DNA of 64,000 bases from Setaria digitata (Eukaryota > Nematoda > Chromadorea > Rhabditida > Setariidae): assembly GCA_003640385.1 (NCBI GenBank), contig RCAB01000358.1:1-64000 (forward strand), read 5' to 3'. A program made the translations under genes and the position numbers. Below the pieces are notes generated by a model that was given only the letters and a program-made list of their open reading frames with translations, did no database searches and had not been told where the DNA came from. Numbering within the stretch: position 1 is the stretch's first letter; every line of letters begins with the position of its first letter. Shown here one piece after another: positions 36,958-47,545 of the stretch.

Positions 36958-39059
36958 ATGAATGCCGTTGATTTAGTCGCTGTGAAAGGTGATGAGCAGT
37001 GTGGTGATAATGATATGATCAGTGAATCAGCGGATATTTTGCATGGGAATAATACCATACAAGTAAGTTCATTTCTTACACAAAGGAAGTTCGATTGTTT
37101 TCCCAGAGAAAATGAGAAGAAATTTAAATAAAAATCGACATATTGGTTAGGATTTTGAGGAAAAAAAATGACTCTGATAAAGTGCAGTGTAATAAGTGAG
37201 TTCCACTTAGTAGAGATAGCATTACATACAAAACTTGTAATGAAATAAACATCACATGAAACTTAACCTGAAGAGAAGAATCATTGCTTAACTCTCTTGG
37301 CATTGTCCGCTAAATCCCGATAAGAATGTTTTTTATCATTGGGTTGTAAGGGACATCGCGTTCAAGTTTCGAAAAGATATTGAAATATTTCGCCTAGTTC
37401 AAATAATATATAAGTGTTTGTTTTGTGAACTTTGCTTTCATACTATGCCATTTCCCTTCACATCTTTTAATACATGCTGATATTTTAGATTTCAATGACT
37501 GATTTATAGAGTTATGTTGCTGATTATATCCAGTTTCGCGTTCGCTTACATAACGGTTTTTGCCCACGTTTGCCGGAATTCCCAGTATCTGATGATTATC
37601 GGTTCCGGTTAATTCGAGCGGTTGCTTTAATTTTTGAAAATAAACATGCGGAAGAGCTTAGAAATATGGTTACGGCACTGTGCATGGATGGTAGGCTTAC
37701 ATTTCAACGATATGTTGAGGTAAATACCTTTATGCTGTTCATCAGTCTTTATTTTAATAAAGGAGCATGAGTTTCACGTAGGTTTGATATAACTTCATAT
37801 GCTGGATGGTCAACACTCTATGGGTTTCAAAGCGGTGGAAACCCGATGATATCTTCCTAACCTTTATGTAATTTGTAGATTTAATTATTTTATAATTTAG
37901 AATTGAATACTTTTTTACAGGTTGTGGAATGCTTTGCGCAAGACGATGATAATGAACCAGGCGAACGACTATCCTATGGACGATTGGTGGCATTGATTGC
38001 ATTTGCTGGGTTGGTTGCAGTGAAACTCTGTGAAATGCAGTCGTTTTCGGAAGTCTCAATGATTACATCGTATACTTCAAAATTCTTGCATAAACGAATC
38101 GTTTTAACATGGCAGCAGGACAAACGGTCTTGGGTAAATTATTAAATTGTTTTTTTTTTATTTCAAGAATCACTTTTTTAAGCAGTTTATGATCGTTTCT
38201 TTATTCTTTGTTAATCGATACAAGAGTCACAAATAACTGAAATTTATATATGTTTCAGTCTTTTCTGATATTCATATATATTTTATTTTTACTAGCTGAA
38301 TTTTTCGGAGTTTTTGAGATAACGCCTGTTTCTGCCGATTTTTTTTTTTTTTTTTCTTTTTGAGATAACAGGGAACATGTTGAAAAGTTCAGAAATAGTT
38401 CTTAATAAAAAATTAAACTTTTATCCTTGCCATGATGACTTCATGTTCCGTGTTAAACAGCAATACATNTAGTTCTTAATAAAAAATCAAACTTTTATCC
38501 TTGCCATGATGACTTCATGTTCCGTGTTAAACAGCAATACATGTCGAGTATAATTTGTGAAATCTATCACGACTAGCTTTTGTTTCACTTGAACCTGCGA
38601 GACTTCAAATATTACTAGTTTATATCGTATATCCACATACGGAAACGGAAGATAACCAAGTGGGAAAAATTTTGCTGACAGTTATAAATATCATAACGCG
38701 TGTAGCCATTTAGTCGACGAACCTGGTTTGTGCATTAAAGCATTACAAAAGTATCATGAAGTACTGAAAATTTAAAATAAATTTGCAGTTCTTGATTTTG
38801 ATTTCTTTTTTTTTTTTTTTTTTGTTTCAAGCAGATTTAATTGGAAATTGGTAGCTCGTAGAAATTTTTTCTTATCTTTCAGGAGAGCTTTTTTGATCGC
38901 GCGAAAGTTATAATTGATAGGAATGAAGAAGAAAAAAATGCACAGCTTAAACTGAAATCGGAATACAGATGGTGGCTATCAATTAGCGCCTTGGCAATAT
39001 TCGGTATTTTTGGTATCGGTGCTTTCACCTTAATGAAAACAGTACTAAAAGCACGATAA
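36958..39059 (+). CDS. CED-9-like Bcl-2 family protein, copy B
   Basis: Four exons, 36958-37062, 37510-37719, 37921-38133 and 38883-39059, encode 234 residues. Intron positions and phases are the same as in copy A. It has the BH4-like YVADYIQFRVRLH, BH1-like LSYGRLVALIAFAG, BH2-like LTWQQDKRSW, and a C-terminal hydrophobic anchor (ALAIFGIFGIGAFTLM) ending KAR. Copies A and B are clearly related but diverged across the protein, so the duplication is real and old rather than an assembly error. No frameshift or stop is seen. Just before the ATG is TTTTTGAG|ACA, a possible non-canonical acceptor; otherwise B may have its own promoter in the 1.2-kb spacer. Whether B is anti-apoptotic, or has changed partner, cannot be told from sequence. 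Confidence 0.9.
38396..38542. other. N-joined duplicate in intron 3 of ced-9B
   Basis: 73 bp at 38396-38468 recur at 38470-38542 with one substitution, separated only by the N at 38469. This is typical of contig ends joined without collapsing their overlap. It is intronic and does not change the protein model. Confidence 0.9.
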
Positions 39060-40540
39060 TCTATGATCGCAGCAACTTATTAGTATTCAGATTATATCTT
39101 TAAATATTTTTGGCAGAAAGAAATGACGCGTTTTGATACTGTTGAAATGGAAAGATTGGAAAATTGTATGAAAGTCCATTGTTTCATTTGGTAAATTACT
39201 GGAATTGGATCATTTCGCTGACTATAATTAATGGTATAACTATCAAATGTTGTTAAAGATTCAACTTTCACTTGGATGAATTTGAGGCATAATCGTAGGA
39301 AGATCTCTTATCCTTCTATTGCAAACAGTTGGAAACCTTATCATTAGTTTCAAGGTCTTGCTTCTTCGTATTATTGGCTCCTTCACTATTACCTCTTCCA
39401 TTTGTCATACTTCAAGCTGTTTCTTACTTTAATTGTGCGTTTATCAATTATTCTTTTCGTCATGCTTTATTTAATTTGCATAATAGTGCATGATCTCAGT
39501 GTTCATTCTATGCTATCATTTTATATATTATCAAATATTCGTCCGTTTTAGATTTGCTAAAAGCTATTCAAGGACGATATGATCAGTAATGTTTTGGGAA
39601 TTTTTCAAATTCCCTTTTTTTATAGCAAAATTGCTTCTTTTTTCTCTGGACGTTATTTAGGTGTGAAGAAGATTTCTGCATCGTTACAGTTAGAAATGAG
39701 TGGAAGCAGATTTAGGGATCAAATATTAGTCATACTTATCTCCTTTTTCAACTTTTCTACCCTGATAAATTTCTATCCATCTTTCCTTGTTATAATTCAC
39801 TTCTTGTTATCCCATTCCTAATTTTACTTCTCTAGAATTTTTTTTTTTTTTTTCTCTTGTAATTCCTCAATTTTGATATGTGGTATAGTTCGTCTGAATT
39901 TCCATAAGTAAAATAGCGAAAATCATAGTGTGGTACCATGCGATGAATGGATTTGGACAGATAGTTCAGACATATTCTTCAACTTTATTCTTGTCTGTTT
40001 ACTATCACCATTATTCTTGTTGTGTAATTTGTGCATATTTAAAAAATAAATTGTTTTATGAATTTATTCCCTTTCATCTCATTAGAAGCCCTGAAAATAT
40101 ANCTCTTGTAATTCCTCAATTTTGGTATGTGGTATAGTTCGTCTGAATTTCCATAAGTAAAATAGCGAAAATCAGAGTGTGGTACCATGCGATGAATGGA
40201 TTTGGACAGATAGTTCAGACATATTCTTCAACTTTATTCTTGTCTGTTTACTATCACCATTATTCTTGTTGTGTAATTTGTGCATATTTAAAAAATAAAT
40301 TGTTTTATGAATTTATTCCCTTTCATCTCATTAGAAGCCCTGAAAATATACTGGCATTACTGTTCCATTGAAATAAAACTTTTCTCAACTGTTGCAATTT
40401 TACATAATTTCGATACATAGTATATCCTAGATTGCTGAAATGTTAAATATTAATTAATGGCATCGAAATATGCTTTATACTCTATAATTTGACTTTTGGA
40501 AATGTTCGGAAGTTTTGGGGATAAATTTTTTCGCAATTTG
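39060..40540. other. Intergenic region after ced-9B with N-joined duplicate
   Basis: No gene supported. 39854-40101 (248 bp) recurs at 40103-40350 with very few substitutions around the N at 40102, again an assembly-type duplicate; a short ORF is copied along with it and should be ignored. AAATAAA occurs at about 40048 and in the second copy, possible 3' end signals of ced-9B. Confidence 0.6.
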
Positions 40541-40543
40541 CAG
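40541..40543 (+). promoter_or_regulatory. Probable trans-splice acceptor of the DMAC2-like gene
   Basis: CGCAATTTGCAG is followed by G and then ATG, so the acceptor lies one base from the start codon. That is characteristic of nematode spliced-leader addition. Confidence 0.65.
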
Positions 40544-40544
40544 G

Positions 40545-43500
40545 ATGAAGATTGTTCATCTGCTTGGGAAGTTAATTATTCAAGAATGTTTTAAATATCA
40601 AAAACGCACATTCATCCATCGTTGGAATAAATTCATACGATGGCAAGAATTGGTAGCGGAAGAAATGGAAGAAAAAAAAATTGAGAAATCTATTAAGAAT
40701 TATATCAAGCTAGAAGGTGGTGCTTATCTTTCGCCTGAACGAATTGAAGATGGTAAGTTTATAATCGTATTTTTGTATAGTTTTTTTTTTTTTTTCTCTC
40801 TCTCAAGTAAACTAATATATCGATCTGAAACTTCAAAACTTAGAAGCATAAACAGTAAAGCATTAAACGTGGAGTTCATTCAGTCTGATCTCTTTCATTC
40901 TTCTGAAACTTTCCACCTTTAACTTAGTGATGCTATCAAATTTCAATTTATCGTTTAGTTTATTTTAATTAAATCTCGATTGAGTTCTTCGTAATGAAAA
41001 GGAGAGGAAAAAGATGTAATCTTGCTTTATTTTATAATGCATATATTTATCTTAGCCTTGTTTTTTGTTGCTTGCTTGTTATTTAGTGAAATTATCATTT
41101 CAGTAACAGTTCCCGTGATCAGTTTAGATAGGAGTATTTATTGATAATCCCTTTTATTTTTTTTCATACTTGTTCAATTTTAGACGCCTATTTAATCTGT
41201 TTTCATCGGTTTATTTCTTTAAATTTCAGTTTTACCAAAGAAACAAGCGGAGGATGTGCCCAACGATATTGAATTCAACACATTTTTTACGCAAATGCGT
41301 TACATCGATCATAGTTTGGACAATTTACGTCGCTTTAAACGTTATCAACATTTTCAGCATCTCCAGTATGATCAGAGGTAGCTGTTTTATTTTCATTAAT
41401 ATCAATTCTATTAGCAGTCATACAAAGAAAGATGAACTTATATGTAAAAGTTTTTTCAAACGATTAATCGGTGCTACAGGTAGAACTGATAGACGGAAGA
41501 TATTGAAGGAATAAAGCAACACTAAAAGTGTTATATTGGTGAACATTTGCATAAGGTAGCAATGTGTAAATAACAAACCTGAAGTATTTGATCTGCAGAT
41601 TAAACTGTTAAGCATAAGTAAATGACTTGAAATACTTCGTTTCTCGACCTAGAGAAACTTGTAAAAATTTTCCAAATGATCTAATTTTATAGGAATAACT
41701 CTTTTATTCATTATGTCACATTACTCAAAACGATTAACAGAAGAAAATCAACTGTTTTACCATGTATAAATATGGTAGAATAAGAAGTCAGGTTTTTTAA
41801 CAAAATTATTAGTTGGGATGGTTCTTTTTTCATAGTGGTTTTATCTAATATTTTTAGATAAATGGATGGTTAACATAGTAACAATATCCTGTTTTATGAA
41901 ATAATTAAGGCAATTGGAAATTTAGGGATTATATATATGAATTCGAGATACACTATGAAGATGTAAGCTTTAGGAATTTGGTCTAATAGCGCTTAATAAT
42001 ATTAATAATAATTTATTATTAAGCGTATTGAAATACAACAAAATGAAACATTTGCGATTTAAACAGCCCAAATGAGATGGAAAGTTTCGAATAGAATCGA
42101 CTAAAAGAAAGTTTGATAAAAAGAAACAGTTAAATAGCTTATAGACTAAACTTTTTTCTTCTTTTCCTAGACAATTAAATTAACAAACTTATTATCTTTT
42201 TAAGAGAGATACAAATTCTGTAGGTTATGAGGAATAATAATCGCCTTTGGAAATGAAATGATAATAGAAAATGGGGAAAAAAATAATACTTGTTTGTGAT
42301 AAAAAAGCAGAATAAAATGAAATTAATTAATATGCTATATATCAAACTTAACTAATACCATATTTTCTGGCAATTTTTTTCAAAATTTCATATTCTTCAA
42401 CGGTACCACCATCAAGTTCAACAATTATATCATAATCATTAACTGGTTCTTTCTCATAATTTGCATTGCACCAATCTTCATTACAGCAACATAGCTTACC
42501 CGTAAGGGTATCTTTTTCTAGGGTTGGTCGTATCATTACATTTTTGGCACAATAATTTGGATAACCGAATACATCCTTTTCCACCTGTCCAACTGGATAA
42601 TTTTCTTCCGTCGTTATATTGCTAATCATAATCTTAAATTTAAATTTAACAATTTTTTGAACATTGCAAAAAAAAACAAAAAAAAAAAATGAAACTGTTA
42701 TTTGATGAGGAATCTCAAAACGATAATTAAAAAAACTCGTTAAATTTATTAATATTTTGAAATGTACATTTATATTAGGATTTATGCTTTACTTTCCCAA
42801 ATGTCTGCTAAAAAGTATCCTCTTTGCGTTACTTTTTTTTTTAATGCTTAATTTCTGATTAAAAAAGAAAAAGTAATAGATTAAAATTTATTTAAATATT
42901 CTGTCAGTTAGCTATCATTTTAATTAAAAAAAAAAAGGAAGGTAATGCTTTTCACCTCACATATAAAGCTATTATCACAACCACGAAGTGTTCTTGATAA
43001 TGTTATAGAACTTGTTACATTAAATGAAAAGCAATATCCATTTGGGCCACATTCTTCTTCTCCTTGATATCTCTCTAAGCTTGAAAAGCATCTCACGCAA
43101 GAAACACTTGGAAGAGATGCTAATAAAGTGATAATAAGTGATAATAAATTAGATGATAGCAAATAACAACCACTCATTGTGGATGATTTATAGTCTAATA
43201 ATAAAAATGTGTTATCATAGATTTAGTCATTCATATTTTATGTAATAAATTTGAATTTAAGCAAATTTTGATTAGCTCATAGTTCTAGAATAAAGAGATT
43301 TTTTTTTTTGTCTTTGTTCATCTGATTCAGAATAGATTTTTCATGTTCAAGACTTTAAATTTTAGGATTTTGGCCATTTTCTTTTTTTAAGTATATTGCG
43401 ATATACATCGACGAGAAGTTTTTCTAATTTCTAAAGAGAATTTTAAAAAGTTGTTTTTTCGGAATTTCTTTAGGGAATTTTTGTCGCGGAAAGTTTCACC

Positions 43501-44980
43501 TCTCGTTTATGCAAATTAAAAAATACAAACAAACTTGACGGAATTGTTTCGAGATTATTCCAATATTATCATTAAAGGCTGGGAAATAGCAGGATTAAAA
43601 AGAGAAAAGTAGATAAGCGAATAAAAAGAAATGACACTACGGTATCAGGTTAGAAATGCAAATATCTTCTGGTTTTTTGATCATTTCCGGTTGGATTACA
43701 ATTTTATCAGCTTATGATTCGTTGACAATTAAAGCATACGAAAAGCATAGTTTAATTTGATTGTGATTTATCATCATTTTTCAGATTTATTCCGGAGCGT
43801 TTGCTATTTCTTGGTCCCGATTTAGCAGCTGCTCATTTCTTGGTACATCGCGGAGCAGCAGTGAAATTTGTTGGTGATAATGTATGGATTAAAAAGGACG
43901 AGAAAGGAAATTATGCATTACCAGGACGAAAAATTCCAGGCCTATACATTGAAGCAATTGATGCAAGCGATACAGAATTGATGTTTGAAGGTTTCCCTTA
44001 AAGTATTTCTTTTTTTTTTGCAATTAGGAAGTTTAAATAATAGTAAAATATTAAATAAATATTACAGCGTTAGCTGACACTGCTTCTTCATAATCAAATT
44101 TTAATTTTGTATTTATCAATTTCAAGTATTTTATTTATGCTATCTGCTGCTACAGCAATAAAATATCAATACTTTTCAGTGAAAAATTGCAAGTCATTTT
44201 CGTTTTCTTCTCACTCTAAGCATAAATGATAGTTTTTATTTTAGGTTTGGAAAATCTTATCGATCTAAGGCATTTAAGACTCTTAAGACTTGCTGGTTGT
44301 TGCTATGCGGACGATTGGATGATGTCGCGGATTGGTGCATTGTTTCCGGAATCACTTGAAATGCTCGATCTTAGTGATTGCAGTCGTATTACTGCGAAAG
44401 GTTTAGCTGGTTTAAGGACATTAAAGAAATTGCGTTATCTTCGCTTGGAAGGATTGGATCAAGTCAAGGTATCAATATTGCCAGTAGGGTAGTTTGTTTT
44501 TGCAATGCTTCGTGCTTCTTATTGATTTCAAGTGTGAGAAAACTGAGAAGTTGAATCTTTATTGACGATCCATTTGTCCTTTAATTATCTTGAAACATGA
44601 AATTATCACTCTTCTGAGTCATATATTTTTATTTATTTAATTGTAGCTTTAAGAATATTTAGATGTTTTCATTCTTCATGCGTTGATGCAGAATTCATAT
44701 GCTATGGAATTTTTAAAGCATATTTTAGGATATTGCAAAAACTGCATTGTTGCTGGAAGAAGCGATTCCAAAATTGAGGGTATTTGGGATCAGTTATGAA
44801 AATGCTATGCAGTCATTGCAAAAAGAGATGAAACTTTTGTCAGATGACAGAGTTGTAACTGATGCGAAAGGTTATTTTATTGAAGCTACTATACAGGACG
44901 AAATGACTACAGATTATATAGATAATTCAGAATTAGCAAATATACTGATATCACCTTTAATGGTCATAGTTTTGATGTAA
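40545..44980 (+). CDS. Leucine-rich-repeat mitochondrial protein, DMAC2/ATP5S-like
   Basis: Five exons, 40545-40752, 41230-41377, 43785-43990, 44245-44468 and 44729-44980, encode 345 residues. The N-terminus is basic and hydrophobic as for mitochondrial import. The middle contains RLLFLGPDLAAAHFLVHRG and VKFVGDNVWI, typical of the DMAC2/ATP5S group. Leucine-rich repeats follow at about residues 190-265 (LRHLRLLRLAGC, LEMLDLSDCSRIT, LKKLRYLRLEGL). Human DMAC2 takes part in assembly of the distal membrane arm of respiratory complex I; DMAC2 or its relative ATP5S (DMAC2L) are the candidate equivalents, and I cannot separate them firmly. Intron 2 is about 2.4 kb and holds a gene on the other strand. 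The stop is 45 bp before the next start codon. Confidence 0.82.
42348..43177 (-). CDS. Small secreted Ly6/uPAR-like three-finger protein, nested
   Basis: Two exons on the minus strand, 43177-42956 and 42632-42348, encode 168 residues. Residues 1-27 form a signal peptide (SLIITLLASLPSVSC). A cysteine-rich domain follows, starting CVRCF, with further Cys in GYCF, GCDNSFICE and YCAKN, and ending CCCNEDWCN, which fits the CCxxDxCN signature of the Ly6/uPAR fold. The acidic C-terminal extension (about 35 residues) has no clear GPI signal, so it is probably secreted rather than anchored. It lies wholly inside intron 2 of the DMAC2-like gene in antisense orientation. The exon 2 acceptor reads AATTTAAG, an AAG site. 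No named orthologue was recognised. Confidence 0.78.
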
Positions 44981-45016
44981 ATTTTGTGATGAAAATGATT
45001 ATACTGTTCATGTATG

Positions 45017-45022
45017 AATAAA
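45017..45022 (+). promoter_or_regulatory. AATAAA between the DMAC2-like gene and the next gene
   Basis: The only AATAAA after the DMAC2-like stop is 3 bp before the next candidate ATG. The two genes are thus packed unusually tightly, or the second start is misplaced. Confidence 0.5.
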
Positions 45023-45024
45023 TT

Positions 45025-46189
45025 ATGGAAGTTTCAGTCGGGTTACTTACAGGTAATGCGTATGTTGAGGACGATTTTGGACGATTGTTTTATGTTGCTG
45101 GTCGAGTAAATGAGCGACCAGCTGTTACAGATGATGATAAACCATTGATGACGAGGTTTTATATTTTCATTTTCAGTTGTAAATTTTGATTCTTTCATTC
45201 TCTCTTTTTTTTTCAAAACTTTTTGTTGCTAGCTAGAGCATAGAGTTATTTATGCCGAATAGTATAGAAAAAAAAAGAAGAAACTTGAAGGAATTCTTAT
45301 TTTACTTTTCATTTTGGTAGCTTACTGGCCGATGGATTGATTAAAATTATAAGCTTTTTCTCGATTGCATTTTTAAGGGTTGTATTGTGCCAAGTTACCG
45401 GACAGTCTTATTTACATTTTTGGATTTTTCACAGTTTATTGATCATTAAAATGGCATTAAGGAATTTTGTCGTGATGTATTTTACTAATTTTATTACTTA
45501 CAGCACAATTCGACGTGAACTTCCGGAAATAGATATCGCCGAATTCGAACGATTAGACAGATTTTCAGGTGGTAAATTGCGGCATTTATTGGTGGGTTCA
45601 CCAAGTGGCTATTCGTGGACACAAGAGGTATTGCAAAAATAATTTGTCTATAGCAGTTATTTGGTTAAAGTAAATTAGTGAAAAATAGTTAAAAAAGTAA
45701 AACTGTACTTTCCAAAATTAATTTAAATCTCTAATGTTCGCAACATTATCATGACAAGTTTTNTTGGTTAAAGTAAATTAGTGAAAAATAGTTAAAAAAG
45801 TAAAACTGTTTTTTCCAAAATTAATTTAAATCTCTAATGTTCGCAACATTATCATGACAAGTTTTTTTTTTAAGTTTTTAAAATGGATAGTTTCGGACAA
45901 ACAGAAGATTTCGATTTCGAGCTTTCCGTAAGTAAAGAAGCATTCACTTTTACAGTCATTTTCTTTCTTTTTTTTTTTTTTTTTTATTTTGAAGGTGGAG
46001 ACGATTCTGAGTTTTGAGGAAAAATGGAAGAAAAAGTTGGGTATTCCGGTAGACCAGAAACTTCTGCCGAAATTGAAACGCACACCACAACTGGAGTCCA
46101 TAAAATCAGCCAATAGTTCACTATTTGATAATCAAGAGGAATATGTGTTAGTCGAAGAGAAGATGTTGAAAGGAAAGAATAATGCATAA
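45025..46189 (+). CDS. Unrecognised small protein gene (possibly two overlapping models)
   Basis: Exons 45025-45155, 45504-45627 and 45995-46189 join in phase to about 149 residues: MEVSVGLLTGNAYVEDDFG..., then a segment with GGKLRHLLVGSPSGYSW, then FEEKWKKKLGIP and a charged C-terminus ending KGKNNA. No family was recognised. A further candidate exon at 45883-45927 (MDSFGQTEDFDFELS, donor TCC|GTAAGT) fits the last exon in phase but not the second exon, so it may be an alternative first exon or a separate 80-residue gene. The last exon starts after TTTTGAAG. An N-joined duplicate sits in the intron and may hide the true structure. Confidence 0.5.
45661..45865. other. N-joined duplicate
   Basis: 102 bp at 45661-45762 recur at 45764-45865 with two substitutions, split by the N at 45763. 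It probably lengthens the intron artificially and may have removed a true acceptor upstream of 45883. Confidence 0.88.
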
Positions 46190-47545
46190 ATTTTCTCCAA
46201 GTCTGTTTAGGATCCTTTTTTAGTTGCAATGAACTATCAGTCTGTTTTGATTGTCATATATAAATTACAATGTAATAACTTAAACTTCTGTGTGTTTATT
46301 TATTCTTGGCTCTTGGATGAAATAATAAATTTGCTTATAACTATGATAAGGGCAAGAAAAGAAAAAAAAAAAAAGAAAACACTTTGATAGCGATTCAGTA
46401 GTGTACAATTGTTTTAGAATATACCATACAATAATTCATAATAATTTCACTTCACTTTCATGAATGTGGTTTTATTCATACCAAAGGTAATAATTTTTAA
46501 TGATTAAAAAGATTAAGGAATTCAACATTTGAACTTTCTTCAATCATCAGCGATTAGTAATAATGATAATAGTAATAATAGTAATAGTAAAGTAGACACT
46601 GAATTTTATCCATAATATAAGATTGAGATGTTTTTAAAACAAACGAAAGATTTTGCTTTTGAGACCATATAAAATTATTGATGACTGCGAACAGATTATT
46701 GGAATGTTGAACATATTGAAATTGTAATCTAATAAATAATAATAATTTTGCTTAACACTTCGATTGTGCCTTATTTTAATGATTGGAATAAAAAGTACCG
46801 ACTAATTTGAATTAACAATGAGATTATTTAGGAATAAATGGAAATCTTCGGATGAAAAAATGGCACGCAATATTTCCATATTTTAAGAAAAATTTGTTGG
46901 ATAAATTTGCAAAATTTTACTCTATCAAAAAATTGGTTAGATTTCCAGATTTTGAGAGAAGATGCGAAGGATTTAGTGAAAATTTAACTTTTTTTTTTTT
47001 TGTAAATAACAAAAGAATTGATAAGCCAAATGGACTGATTTGCGTTTATAGTGATCAATAAAATTTAGTTGGAATCAAATCTCCAATATCATTAAGACTA
47101 CTAATTAGTGTGTGGAAAGTTCTGCACCTCGTAGATTGAATTGGTCTTTTTGTTATCATAAAATGATAATTTTGATTAATTTCACCTGATCAATTGTCGT
47201 ATCATGGAAGTTGAGAAATTTGATACATTTTCCCTGTTAGTGTTTACAAGATTAAAAGCGAATACAGCTAAACAAGCAATCATAAAATAACAATGTGTCA
47301 TGATAAATTTAGAAACATTTGAAACATTACGAGGTATCAATTACATTAGCCTTCTCTTTTTTTTCTTTTCTTTTTGCTTTATTAAATTAAATTTCACATT
47401 TCCGAAAAGTATACTATTTTAAATTGATTTTCCATTCTTAAAAAATAAACTGTTCATTTCTCGAATTTTACAATTTCCTTATTTCCGCATTTTCCTTAAC
47501 ATTTTGATACATCACGAAATAAATTCTAAAAAGAAATAACACTCA
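46190..47545. other. Convergent intergenic region
   Basis: Tail-to-tail spacer between the unrecognised gene (+) and the astacin (-). It contains AATAATAGT-type imperfect trinucleotide sequence at about 46556-46600 and candidate AATAAA signals near 46320 and 46734. The ORF at 46852-47061 has no support. Confidence 0.5.

Noticed and set aside
39854..40371. Two similar 64-69-codon ORFs as a duplicated gene
   Set aside because: They lie in the N-joined assembly duplicate and have no family or splice support.
46852..47061. 69-codon plus-strand ORF
   Set aside because: Low-complexity K/F composition, a poly-T tract inside, no splice or family evidence.
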